NCBI GenBank assembly: GCA_031841125.1
Contig: CM063110.1
Span: forward strand, 32,503,214-32,567,213
DNA: 64,000 nucleotides
DNA from: Acanthococcus lagerstroemiae
Lineage: Eukaryota > Arthropoda > Insecta > Hemiptera > Eriococcidae
Direction of reading: 5' to 3'
In this document: positions 9,596-21,651 of the stretch, in pieces
Layout of the letters: each line of letters begins with the position of its first letter
Numbering within the stretch: position 1 is the stretch's first letter
Translations under genes and position numbers: made by a program
Notes under the pieces: generated by a model
Told to the model about the DNA's origin: nothing
What the model saw: the letters and a program-made list of their open reading frames with translations, nothing else
The model's database searches: none

Positions 9596-12500
9596 GCCCT
9601 TTATCCCCCCTCCCCATGAAAAAATGTCCCTCTAGACAATTTTCATTTCCCTCCCTTATTGTTGCTAAAGACATACTCGTACGGGTTTCGAAGTTGATAA
9701 CTGTTGACAGCAGAACTAACTCCTCCGTTTTTCCAATAATATAATTCTATCATCAAAGTTAATCTCAAATTTGAACGCTGAATTTAAAGATTAAGGAAAA
9801 ATGTATGCAGGAAAAATGTATGCAGGAAAAATGTTACCACTTTCCCCTTGGGACATATGAGTTCATTACAGGCCTGTGAATCACAATCTGCATCTGGTGG
9901 GAAAAATAAAAACGTATTCTTCTTCCTGGTCAAAATGTTGAATATTAGAGACCAAGTCGATAACAAACAACATAATTCTTACTTGCAAACCACAATTGGG
10001 AAGGATTAATTCAGAAGTAAAACCGCAAATTTGGGACCCAATCAAACAAAACACATAAGCTCGGATTTTTTGCTCGCAAACTGTCTTTATAACACAAAGT
10101 TCCATTGATTCATTTTACTGGACAAATTCAATTCGGGAAACTGAAATACATCCTGGAGCCAAAGTAAGTATAGTTACATATTATGAGGAATAAGTAACTG
10201 AAGAAACCTCAATTTTTTTCCAAATTGCTAACCAAGTAGGGTTAATTTTACAGCAATCAGAAGCCATATTTCAAGCTAAGGAGTGGTCGACAGGACTTTT
10301 CAATTCGGTTTCTGCGGTTTCAATATGGCTCGAATTTGCCATCTGCAACTGAAACTGACCAATTCTGAATACTTCCTAACTTATTGAAAGCGAGCCACTC
10401 CCTTGCCCTCCATAAATACGACCCTGAATCCATCAAGTCTTGAGCCGCCAAACAAGCCTAAGTATGTGTTTATAGTGTAGAGACATTGTTATACCAGGTG
10501 CTGGGTAATAAAGTGCAGTCTGCCAATTTTTCGTAGGCAGGCCTACTGATAGAATTGTAAGACGCTTTATATAGGTGAAATTTATAGCACAAACATTTGG
10601 ATTGAACATTTTTCATAATTCATACTCCTGAAAATGCCGACAGAAAACTAAATGTCAGGATAATTAAACTTTAGGAGATAAAGTTCGACTGAAATCTATA
10701 AGAACTATCATTATGTAGGTGGTGAGGAGAGGGAGTGTAGTCCAAAGAAGTTTGTGAAGGAAAACTCGCTTCTAGAATAACCCACCTGCACTAAAATAAT
10801 TCTGGGCTAGAACTGGGGCACAAAAAATCAATACAGCAATAATTTAATTTACTGTTTTTCGAGACTGTAGCGTATTTACTACTGTTCACGTTGTACAAAT
10901 TGAAACCACGATCTGTAATTGAAAATACCTATTACTGGTGGGTTAATTTCTCCGAACAATTACCCAACGATCGTAAAACAACGCCGAAGATGTAACGAGT
11001 AGTTCGCTCTAATACAATTATCTGCACGATTCGCAGATATATAAAAGTGTGCGGCACTGAGGCAAAAGAAAAAGAAGTTATTTACCATTTTCGCCATAGC
11101 TATGTCTAGCTTGCTATAAAATATTACGTTACAGTTCGGCAAAAACGTTCGTATACATCTGAAGTACACAAAGAAAGGCGAATTAAGACTTAAAAGCGTC
11201 AAGATACCAGTAACCCGTCCGTATAAAACAGATGAAAATATAAATAAGTAAAAAATAGAGCGAAATACAATTTAAATTATTCAGGCAGACGGTTGTACAT
11301 AAAATACGCAGACTTAACTGTACATACGCGGAGGAACAGAAGCAAAAAAAAAAAAAAAAGGGAAGGAAAAGGGGTTTCCTGCGTGTATATATTAAAGTAC
11401 CGTTGTGTAAGGAAGATATATCAAACTGGATAAAATTTCCGCGAATGTGAAATAAGAGCAGTTTATTTTAAAATGTTTCCCCCTTCTGATTTCAGTTTTT
11501 TTATTCTTCGTCTTTCCAGCTAGAAAAAGAACACAGCGGTTAAAAATGAAGACCCGACCAGCATTTCTGCCATTTCATGCACACCATTATTTGACATTAA
11601 TGTTACCAACATTGGCAAAGTTGTCCTCATAAATTCACTTAGTGTATTACTGCCGCCATGGTAACTATACATCCAAGAAAGAAAACAAAAAAAAAAGAAA
11701 AAGAGTATGTAAATAGCCAATTTCTAAGGAGTTTTCATTTTTCACCAACTGTATATACGAATACTAGCCCACTAAAATTACATCGGACATGAAACTTTAG
11801 AAAGAAAAATTGGTATTAAAGGTATTTTGCGGAATACTACTGACAGTGGTCTCCTTAATAAGTAAAAGATAAATATAAATAAAATGAAATAAAAAAAGAA
11901 CCCGAAATTGGCTTACTAAATTTTTGAGGATGGGCTAATCCCCCCTCCCACACTCGGTTTTGCGGAAATACCAAGTGACCTTCTTATCGCTGATGCATAT
12001 TTTTCTGTATAACCCCTGCCTGGCTACTTCCTACACAGCATGATGCCGAACGTCTCACAAACATCTTTTGCCTCCTGCATACCTCTACTTCCTGTGGGTG
12101 ATCTTTCCTATACCGCGTAGCTTCTTCTTCTTCTCCTCATGACTTACTCTCCTTTTTCTCCCTTGATCGACCAGGTAGGACATCAGTTTACTCACAGTCA
12201 AAGTTTGGGTTTAGCACTCTTGTCAGATTTGTTTTCACTATCGATCAAATTAATACGCACACTTTTCCTACTCTCACCGTTCTTTAATTTCGAATGCCCT
12301 CGCTGCGGTCTGTACTAAACACTTTCTCTCTCTCGCTCTTTTTTTAATTTTATTTTCACTATTCGCGATTCTACTATCGTCGTTGTGTCTGTCCTTGCCC
12401 TTACTGCCGCCGTATCCTAGTATTACCTTTCGGTATTCTTCTCAGACACGGACACGGCGACAGGCTTCAGCTGCAAAGCCAATGGTCCGGTGGGGGAGCC

Positions 12501-12657
12501 TTCCCTACTTATGGGGAGTCGTCGCTCAAGACCTAGTGCGCGGATGCTGTCTCCTGTCTCATGCATTTCTCTCTCTCTCTCTCTCTCTCATCCCTCTTTC
12601 TCTCTCTCACACAGTTTCTGAAGAGCCCACGGTTATTAAAAAGACAACTGTCAACAA
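9596..12657 (+). repeat. Segmental duplication, copy B
   Basis: Second copy of the block at 1-3070. Offsets change from 9595 to 9610 after the 15-bp unit aaaatgtatgcagga is duplicated near 9806. They fall again near 11145, where about 21 bp present in copy A are absent. Copy B ends at 12657, where it departs from copy A with tatttcgcaaaaacac. No gene recognised. The (TC)n run lies near 12570-12590. Confidence 0.93.
12015..12322 (+). repeat. Dispersed repeat X, copy 2 (inside duplication copy B)
   Basis: The same sequence as 2431-2737, carried along by the duplication; it differs by about one substitution and one inserted base. Related to the minus strand of 58763-59071. Confidence 0.7.
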
Positions 12658-12730
12658 TATTTCGCAAAAACACCTTTAATACCGATTTTTCTTCACTAAT
12701 TTGCGAATTATACTAGGCTATATACATGTA

Positions 12731-12886
12731 CAGTGGCGTAGCGTTTGGGGGGCACGTGCCCTCCAATATTTTTACATAGTCCTCTAATATCGGTGATTTT
12801 TAAGAATTACCTCAATTTTCGACTTTTTCTCCCTTGAAAATCTTATTTTGCCCCCCCCCCTTGGGAAAATCCTAGTTACGCCACTG
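12731..12886. mobile_element. hAT-like MITE with perfect 8-bp target duplication
   Basis: Ends read cagtggcgtagc and gttacgccactg, an inverted repeat typical of hAT termini. The flanks are the perfect 8-bp direct repeat tacatgta at 12723-12730 and 12887-12894; the target itself is a palindrome. The interior shares the run tagtcctctaatat and the block cctcaattttcgacttttt with the longer member at 32657-32926. It is therefore a shorter derivative of the same family. No coding capacity. Confidence 0.9.
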
Positions 12887-12894
12887 TACATGTA

Positions 12895-15077
12895 TTAGCT
12901 TCCTATTCTTTTCATTAATTAGTTTTCTGAAATTTGTTTTTTGCCTACTTCATGTGAAAGCTCGTGCTGGAAAGAATTTTCTCCTGAGAAGGACCACGAA
13001 CCACGAAGGTACGTGCCCGTTCTAAATTCGTCATTTTCGGCGGAATTCGCATTCGCCGAAGGTGGATGGGTGCACTGACGCAGCCCATATTACAGTCGTG
13101 CGAATACGTGACGAGGTTTCGGAAAAAGAAAGTAACTTAGACGAAGGAAATTGACTCTGTGCGAATTCGGAATCGACCAGAATCGGTTCGCTTTCGAAAG
13201 ATGCTCGGATGCGTTAAAAAGGTAAGAAAGGAAAAAAAGGTACAATTCTGTTTGCAAAAGTAAAGTAGGAGTCTCGATTAACTTTTTTTTTTTATTCGAT
13301 ATAAATGGCTGCACTTTCATTTCCCAACGAGTTAAACCGCCGATTAAGGGATGTAGTCCGAGGGACAAGACAGTGTTGGTTTTTACAAACGGAAGTATCC
13401 CGTATCATCCGTTCTAGTGCAATCAAATTATACATATCAATAAAAGGATTTTAGATACCGATCTAAAAACCATCGTACCGATTTCGACGACTAACGGCTC
13501 TTCCTGAATAGGCGGTTTTTTTCTCCTTCTTTTTTTGGCAGTTCAACAACACCGAAAACCTTTCCTTTTATATACATATTTTTTAAATGAAAATTGCGGA
13601 ACGAAAATAGAAGGCTCTTTTATCTCTGAAAAGACTCTATATTATACAGAACAGTAGAGAACAGAAGAGAACAGAAAAAAAAGTAAATTCAAGCCTTTCA
13701 AGTCCGGACAATCGGATTTCCTAATGCTTTTAAGTGAAATTAAATTAACAACAGGACTGGAAATAAGGAACCAGAGAATACGTGCGTCGTTTCTGCGTTC
13801 TCGTATTTTTATTCGGTTGGAATGATTTTTTCCCTCTTCATGCTAAAGGAATTCTCGAGTATGAAGAATCGTTCCGGATGCGAGCGTTCGGGGACACGGA
13901 ACAGTTATTTGAGGCTGAGGAGAGCCCGATGAAAATACAGGGAATTGAAATAGAAGGCTCGCTGTTGATGTAGAGATTTTGTTTTGCCACAGCGTGAACA
14001 CGATCGAAGTAGAAGAGAGCAAATGACAAGCTGAACAAGGAGATATACGAGGGCGGGATCATTATGATGTTCGAATCTATGATTTGTTGAAACGCTCACA
14101 AAATTCCTCAAGAGAGCAAGAGACTGTTGCGAGAAGAAGCCATGAAACATGCCTTCGGTTACAATATTCTCAAGCTAGAATCATTAATAACTCCTGAAAA
14201 AGAAATTGTGCTAAAACGAGTGAAAGCCCAAGGTTTGCCCAATCAGCCTTTCAGTCTCCTACGTTTGTCCAAATACGCTCTTGTTCGATGAACTTACGAT
14301 ATTCCTTCCTCCGAGGTCTTGCTTCAGTCCGTCACATCTTCCTGCGTTTGAACGATTTCAAGGAGTGTGAACACTGTCCGAACCATAGTCGATTCTAAAG
14401 GCGATTTGGGAAATAATCTTCCCCATGACTGTCAAAAACAAATATTTTTCACAGAAATTCACTAAGAAACTGATAAAAATTTGTTCACTCCATTCGCCAA
14501 TGTGTGTTTTTCATCGTTTCCTGGACATTAACTTCACAAAATCCGCTTTTCCATAGAAAAATTTTGGCACCTATCCTAGTCCTCACAAAATTCTAACGAG
14601 GCTTACAAGAGTCGCATTGAGTTCCACGTCGTACTTTATGGCCAGTGCCCAGATTTTTAGGCAAGAAACTTTTTTTTTTTCTGGCTTAGCCCATTCGGTC
14701 TATTAAGGTTTTCTGGAGGAATTAAGACATTCTGAAACCAAGGAATGTTAACTTTGATACGGCCTTTTTTTGGACTATTTTCCCTTAAAATAATATCTTC
14801 GGCTAAAACTGATGTTTAGAGACTTTCTGGGTAGAAATCTAATTTTTGAGACTATTTTGTCAATTTCCAAATTTTTGAGAAAAAAATGTTTTAAATCCAT
14901 TTTACTTAGGAAAAAAAAAAAAATTGAAAATCATCATAATCTTTTTATTTGTTGTAATAAAGTATTTTGATTCAAAATTGTCATGTTGTACACAGTTTGG
15001 GAGGAACGTTAAGATAAAAATTCGATGTTCAGTTTTCCAAGATCTTTAATTTGATACCAATGAAGCCATAGTTTCAG
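12895..15077. other. Non-coding stretch
   Basis: About 2.2 kb without a recognised gene. Frames of up to 99 residues (for example 13090-13368, 13905-14150 and 15046-15345 on the minus strand) show no domain and lie over A/T runs. No repeats stood out. Confidence 0.5.
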
Positions 15078-16230
15078 GGGTAAATATAATAGCACGCGAC
15101 AGAAATGAACACGAAATAAATTGAAAATAAAAACTTCTAATACTCGTATTACATTCACGTGATGATTCACGCACGATGTGTGTGACAGAATTCAACAAGA
15201 AATATATAATACGAGTATTTGGACGCGATGAACCTAAGAATTCCCATGTCAGCCCAGTGGCAAATGTAGTCTTGTACGTGTGGGAAACCAAACATCTTGT
15301 TTGAACCTGCGGAATGCTAGTTGCTCCATTCTCTCCGTGATGCATTTTACAAGTTGTTAAGAGAAATTACCCCCCCCCCCACTCTCGCTCCTTTGTTGGA
15401 GGAAACTCGAGGATTCTGTGCAAACAGCTAGCCAAGTACAATTACCACACAGGGTAGGCAGAAAGTCAGTCAGATAGACAGTGGAACGTACAGACAAGAA
15501 AATAGTAAGCGAGGAGTGGAGCACCGAGTTGTAGAAGTGGTAGTGGGTCCGGTGGCGGCGGTGGTAGTGGTGATGGTTACGGTAGCAGTGGTGGTGGTCG
15601 GCTGGTTTAAATGGTAAGGAGGAAACCATAGTATTCTCTGTTCTCTTACATTAGTGACGGTGATAACGATGGTATAACATCAGATTTGGGAATGTGCCAT
15701 AGCAGCATCCATTCTGTTGAATGGTAGGCACTATATGGTGCTGCTGTTACATGTTAGCAGAGTGAATACTGCCCGGTGCCTGGAGTTAAACATGCCCCCT
15801 TCTATGAAGCAAGGGGTATGCAAGCACACCTTGAGATTACAAATACGAAGAAGGCTTATGACAGTACCAACAGCTGCTAAGCAAAGTCCTATTGGTCATA
15901 AACGAAAAAGAAGACGACCAGCGTTGGCCACAAAAGCTTGTTAATATAGGTAAACGACTTGTTTTTTTTTTATTTTTTTGTAAATTAGTTCAAGCCCAAT
16001 AAGTCTTTTTACTGTTTATTTACATTATTTCGCGATGCACAAATGTCGTGCTTCTTTCTTATTCCCATCTTATGATCATATTAATTCGTTAAATAAGATT
16101 TTTAGTTGTATGTTCAGGTTTTTTTTTCTCGCGCTCATTTTCTTTCCGTGTTCATTTCAATAAAATTCCCGTATTTATCCGTATTTTTTCGTGGGCATTC
16201 ATTCATTCTTCGCGAAAAATGGAACCCATA
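15078..16230 (+). repeat. SWIM-fragment repeat, copy B
   Basis: The counterpart of 8223-9364, sharing the start gggtaaatataatagcacgc, the ggtggtggtcggctgg block near 15590, the SWIM remnant at 15717-15944 and the tail. It has small indels relative to copy A, such as an extra cgagtatt near 15215. Ends are placed where similarity fades, near 15078 and 16230. Confidence 0.8.
15717..15944 (+). pseudogene. SWIM-type zinc-finger C-terminal fragment (copy B)
   Basis: A 75-residue frame whose last 45 residues correspond to the SWIM tail: MKQGVCKHTLRLQ, then a VPTAAK stretch, then PIGHKRKRRRPALATKA. These resemble the final residues of SWIM-domain proteins from MULE-like elements. The upstream residues do not restore the CxC half of the finger, and the stop cuts the usual KALL ending. 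It is a decayed coding relic. The parallel relic at 8948-9097 shows slightly different substitutions, consistent with separate decay. Confidence 0.6.
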
Positions 16231-16430
16231 GTTTTATAGGGACTTTTTATGGACTATTTAGATTTTTTTTTTTTAGTTTTGAACGCTTAAAAATCCAGGC
16301 CCTGTTTATAGCGAATACTCCATTAAAATGATGTTACATCTACAAGGCTTACCACGGACAGACAGGGTAGGCAGCCTGATGTTTACCGATCATTCTACAG
16401 TTTCGAAAAGTCTGACAAAATATGAGTTTT

Positions 16431-18420
16431 GGTAAGTGAGTCTTAACGTTTTATAACTGGATTTCAAGAGTCAGAAGAGAGTTGGAACTAAGATTAACAC
16501 GTTTTGTACGTATTAACTGGATCTCAAGGAGTCATAACAGAATTTCAACCGGGTTTAACAGAGTTACGGAAACACTCAAAAGACTCTTGTTAGAGCCTCA
16601 ATCTTGGCGAAATTCAACGGGCTCTGACGGATTTCAGGAACTCTGAGCGAGTCTCGATAATGCAGTATCTTGACTTATCCTCATTAAAAAAATCTTCATA
16701 GAGTCTTAACAAGTCCTAACCTAATGCTGAAAAAAATTACAGAATCTCGACGAGTTCAATTCGTTAACTGAGCCTCTAGAAGTCTGAAGAAACCTCATAA
16801 CAAGCCTGAACGTATTCCTGAAGCGTTTCATTAGTTACGAGTCTAATTTATCAGTCAGGAGCGCATCACAGCCACTTGTTTTGGAGGGAGGGGGACGGAA
16901 GAAGTGTATTTTTCTCAACTACCGAAGTTCCAATTTTTTCTACTGGAGAAATATTGAGCAATCAATAGGCAAGAAAGAATAAATAGTTCTCATCTCAAGT
17001 TTTCATCCTAGAGCCAATTTTGGAATTTTTCTTGAGTGGGAGCTTCTCTCTCTCGCGGTATACTCGAGCCCCAACAGAATCATAATAAATCTTAACAGCA
17101 TGAATGCACCCCAATGGCATACACGAAAATGTTCGGCAGAAAAGCAGGAATGAGAGTAATTAGCCAATGAATGAACATGAACATTAGGACACTCGCAAGA
17201 GGAATAAGTAGAAATTGCTACAATTGGGCAAAAAGGGACAAGAAATTTAATTTTCAGACTTTCAAAGGGAAATGGCTCACCTTCTCTCCACCCGCTCCTA
17301 TTAAAAAATTCATAGTCAGCAAAATTGCTCTCACATGGAGTAACAAGTAGGTCTGTTTGCTCGCTAATGCAGAAAATATCCATCAGTCGGCTAAAATAAG
17401 AACAAAATTACAGAATTTTTCTGTTTTCTGATGATCGGAACACTTCTCTAATAGGAGAAATTGAATTTTCATATTTTGGAAGAATAAGACCTCACCTTCG
17501 CTCCCCAAATAAGTTTCTCAAATACATACTTGATAATAGTCTCTACAAGATTTTGATGAATCATAACAGAGTTGAGACTGTGGCGAGTCTGAACCGTGTT
17601 TTATGATATATGGATCTTCATCTTAACAAAATTTTACCACATGGTTCATCACGAGTCTTCATAGAGTAACAATGAATGCCTACGTAGTTTTCCCATGTCG
17701 TACAGGAAGTCTTAACAGTAACCTAATGGGAGTTTGTGAGTCGTAGCGAGTCTGAACAAAGTTTTAACGAGTTTTATGGCGCGATGAGTCCTAACGAGTT
17801 TTAATAGTCTTTAAAAGCCTTGACAAAGCTTTAGCGATTCATAACAGACTTTATTCATCTTACTCGTAATAAGGCGTAAGTACAAATCTTGTGAGTCGTG
17901 AAATGGTTTCAAGCACATAAATGTAATCTTAAAGATACTTAGAGAGTTTTGAAGAGTCTTATCAGAGTCTCCATGGATCATGGAGTTATGTAGAGTCAGG
18001 AAAAAATCTTAAACAGGCCCCAGAAAACCGTAATAAAGTCGTGGGAGTGTGTTAACAGAGAGTATTTAGAGTTCTGAAGAATCTTATTAGTCTTAATGGA
18101 GGAACAATGTCTTCACAAGTCTCAATTAATCCCAAGTCTCGGGAGTGCGTTAACGGATTCTTAATATGCCGTGAAAAAGTTCTGAAGAGTTTTATCTGAG
18201 TACCGATAGGGTCTCAGCAAGTCCTAACAAATCTCAATAAATTCTTAAAGAGTCTTATAGCTTCGTAAAAACGTGTCTTAACAAATTCTGTGCCGCTCTT
18301 AGCATCTAAAAGGAGTTTGCACAGGGTTCCAAGGAATCTTAACCTAGTATTAACGGATCTGAACATACTCTTACAGAATGTGAGTCTATCTTAACGTAAT
18401 TTCAACGAATCTCAATACTA
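16431..18420. repeat. Degenerate GAGTCTTAAC-like repeat field
   Basis: The stretch is dominated by diverged copies of a 10-12 bp phrase close to gagtcttaaca. Examples are gagtcttaacaagtcctaac near 16700, gagtcctaacgagttttaat near 17785, gtcttaacagtaacc near 17710, gaatcttaacctag near 18330, and many agtctcaa/agtcctaa variants. A more ordinary AT-rich island (about 16861-17540) interrupts it. More copies occur at 20130-20300 and 20925-21085. This looks like an old, eroded satellite. No gene seen. Confidence 0.65.
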
Positions 18421-20404
18421 CAATTTGGTTTTTATCACCTTATCTCTTTTTCCCCGTCTGCCTATTCTCGAATGTTCCGCAGAATAGCGTCACCCTCGCA
18501 TACTTGAGCTACGCCCCCGCAGACAGATCATGTACTAGGGTCATATGCTGCATGAAACAGGACTGGCAGTTGACTGCGAAAATTATAATTGAAGGCGAAA
18601 TCCTTCTGAAATCACTTTTGATACCGAAACTGAATGATACTCGCACGGAATTTTTTTCTTCTCGCAATTGCGGTAATCCCAGCCATATTTTTAACAAAAA
18701 CCATCGATTGTCATTCGAATTTCCGAAAAGCTCCCGGAGGAAATTACAAGATAAGCCCCCGTGGCAACTTGTATTTAGTTTGGTACGGCGTCAAATCCCT
18801 TTTATGGGCGTCGAAGTTCGCGTTCCCAAGTCCACGCTGTTCCAGAGACGTTATGCTCTTAACATTTTTATACACCGAAAAAGTATATTCTTTCTAATTA
18901 TGGAGTTTTGTGTCAAATCTCATTTGTAGGTCGGGCGATAATGGCGGAAGGAAAGGTAAATTATTAGCCGGCGTCGCAGGATACCTAAAAATAGACAGAC
19001 TAAGATGCAAAATTCCTAATAAAAATTTACTGTAGCTCTGAGGGTAGCAAGACTTACAATCCTCGTAATTAAAAACGGGAATCGGAAAAAGGTAATTCGA
19101 AATAATGGATGGGGAAAACCAATAAATTATGAGCTCTGATTTGACTTATTTTCCCAACAAATACGAGGTTTCAATTTAGGATTGTGTTTTTTCTCATTCG
19201 ATTATTTCAAGTACATGCATTAGATACACAGGCATACTTATTTGCATGTGATTATTCCGCCACAGTTTGTCCTCAACCTTCTGATTAACCCAGGTCGGTT
19301 AAGACAAAATGGTAATATGTTGCATAAAACTCAAAGTTGATCGATCGTAGGTAGCTGTACAAAATCAGCTTTATAAACAGTGTTTCTGGAATTGTCCAAC
19401 AGTACATGTCAAGCGTTTGGTTGACACACAAAACAAATTTGAAACTTACCACACTGCTATCGAATGGTCAGGCGGAGTTTTCTAGAGATGAGTACGAAAT
19501 CCGAGTCGTTGACTGATCGCAGTTGCAGCATCCAATCGAAAATATGAGAATTTGTACTTCAGCGTTAATCGGAGCGCATTTTGAAGCTGGAAATGAAATA
19601 CTATGTTAGTTGAACAGTCAGACAAGGTTGTGACGAGTGACATAATAGAGGAAAGCGAAGCATTGTCGAAGATAGGGCACAGAATTCTGCAGCCTTCAAC
19701 AAAAAACACAAGGCTCACACCGTGGCCGTGATATTAATTAGGAGCATACAGAAAAGGAAGTCCTCTCCCAAAGTTTGATAACTGACTTCAGTTGGAAAAT
19801 TAATGGCTCTCAATTGGAAATTACAGCTTTTTTTCACTTTTCTGTTTTCAGACTTGAATCAGTAAAAAAATTTTCAAATAATTTTTCATTAGTTCTGCTT
19901 GCGAAATTGCGTTACTTTCAGTTGAAAAGTTTTGGGGTTCCCTTCCCCCAGAAATTTCCTTTCAGTACGTTCCTGATAGGAATGTAATTCGCATGCTCGT
20001 TCACCATATTATTTTCAGGTCTTACAAAAGAGGGACTGCTAGTTAAGTCTGGAATAATTCTGCATGAATCCTGAAGAACTTTATTAAAAATGGTCCAAAA
20101 CATATTTAGATTGAAGAAATCCTGAACTTTTAAACCAACATAAAAAAGTCGGATCGAGTCTCAATCGAGCACTAAAACAGTTTTAAATGCACCCGAAAGA
20201 GTCTTAATGAAGTGCCGAAGTCCTGAACTATGTTCGAAAAGTCTTAAGAGTCTCAGAAAGTCTCAATCTTAAACAAGCTTTAAAAAAGTTCAAAATATCT
20301 CCCATCAAACTTAAAACGACCGTTAGCCAATGGTCTTAAATTCGAGATCCGCTGGATATAAGTAATCCGCGAAGGCATCATACGCTTGATTTGTATTCAA
20401 AAAT
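18421..20404. other. Non-coding stretch
   Basis: The longest frame (18504-18929, 141 residues) has no recognisable domain and overlaps other open frames on both strands. From about 20130 to 20300 the GAGTCTTAAC-like repeats return (gagtctcaatcgag, gagtcttaatgaag, gtcttaagagtctcag). Nothing else identified. Confidence 0.5.
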
Positions 20405-20632
20405 TGAAGGGTAAAGAATCAAAACTCACATTCGCTACGTCGATGGCACAAATAGGCAAAATACTGTACACGGGAGCAGGAATATCATTGCTGCGCCTGA
20501 GAACGTGGAGTATGTTATGCATATCGCACATTCACAGGCGCAGCAAAGATATTCCTGCACTCGTGTACAGTATTTTGCCTGTTTGCGCCCCGAAGTAAAA
20601 TGGCAAATGTGAGTTTTGATTCTTTACCCTTC
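20405..20632. repeat. Fold-back element with about 95-bp arms
   Basis: The left arm (about 20405-20499) is the reverse complement of the right arm (about 20535-20632), with a 35-nt spacer. The inner 50 bp match closely, including gcaaaatactgtacacg against cgtgtacagtattttgc and gctgcgcctg against caggcgcagc. The outer part matches through gggtaaagaatcaaaactca, with a small unmatched bulge near 20435-20450. Its transcript would form a long hairpin. A fold-back transposon or a hairpin-RNA locus are both possible; no target duplication was found. Confidence 0.8.
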
Positions 20633-21643
20633 CATTAACTATTGAAAATAGTGTGAAATTAGTCCTTTTCCGCATAAAACTCAACATTTGGAAATTTCTC
20701 ACTTGTTCTGCATGCGAATATTCTTGCCACACATTCGTCTTTCTTTTCATAACTGCAGCCCCCTACCATTAGGACTACTTTCACTTACATGTAAATATTT
20801 GATGTGACCTGCGAAAGTCCGAATACAAGTTTGAAACTGTTCTCTTAAACGAATGCAGAAGAACATTAGGGTCAGCCTGAAACACGATGCATGAAAATGT
20901 CTTCCGGAAGCTTGGAAATGCCTCCATAGAGTTTTAACGAATCCTAAAAAGTCTCAAACAAGATTAGGAGAATCTGTCTTGCGAGAACCTCGAGCAAGTC
21001 TGGAAGCGTGTACCTAATTTAAAATTAATTTGGAAGAGTCTTAAACCGTACCTATTTAAATATTTCCATGAGTCCTTGGGGCGCTGTCTCAGTACTAACA
21101 CGATTCAATGAAATTTTCTTTCGTTATTTTTCGGCAACTTTTCACTTAGTCTCGTTACGAAATTCCAGAGAAAACTTCCTCTAAAAGACCCACTTGGCCA
21201 GAAGATGTACAAATCTTTCGATTCCACAAATTCTCTTTCAAATAGTTGGTTGGAAAATGAGCGTGTTTTCAGGGTCAGAACTTACAACACAAGAGTAACA
21301 TTGAAACACACGACAGGTCAACAATCGAAAAAGGCGTTTTATTAGATAAAAATAAATACATATGGGCTCATTGACACATCATCAAGAGAGCTGGACTACG
21401 AGTAGAATTAACTAACACAGAAGACACAGTAGAAGGTCTAAAGTTTTAACATGGTCACAGGCACGGCCGGTATTGGTGCAATGCATAAACTGCACCATAT
21501 GGGAAAATGTTTTAAAAAATACTGTAAGGTCGTATGGGCTTCTTCTGTTTGGCAATATTGCAATTTTAATTTTCAAAAAAAAAAAAATCCAACAAATTTA
21601 TTCAACCTATAAAAATTTATTTCAAATTTTTTCCCCTTCTTTT
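20633..21643. other. Non-coding stretch
   Basis: No gene recognised. Decayed GAGTCTTAAC-like copies reappear at about 20925-21085. The rest is AT-rich single-copy-looking DNA. Confidence 0.45.
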
Positions 21644-21651
21644 TGAACCTC

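Noticed and set aside
18504..18929. 141-residue open frame
   Set aside because: No domain, no homologous copy in the window, overlapping frames on both strands, and no splice or promoter context.
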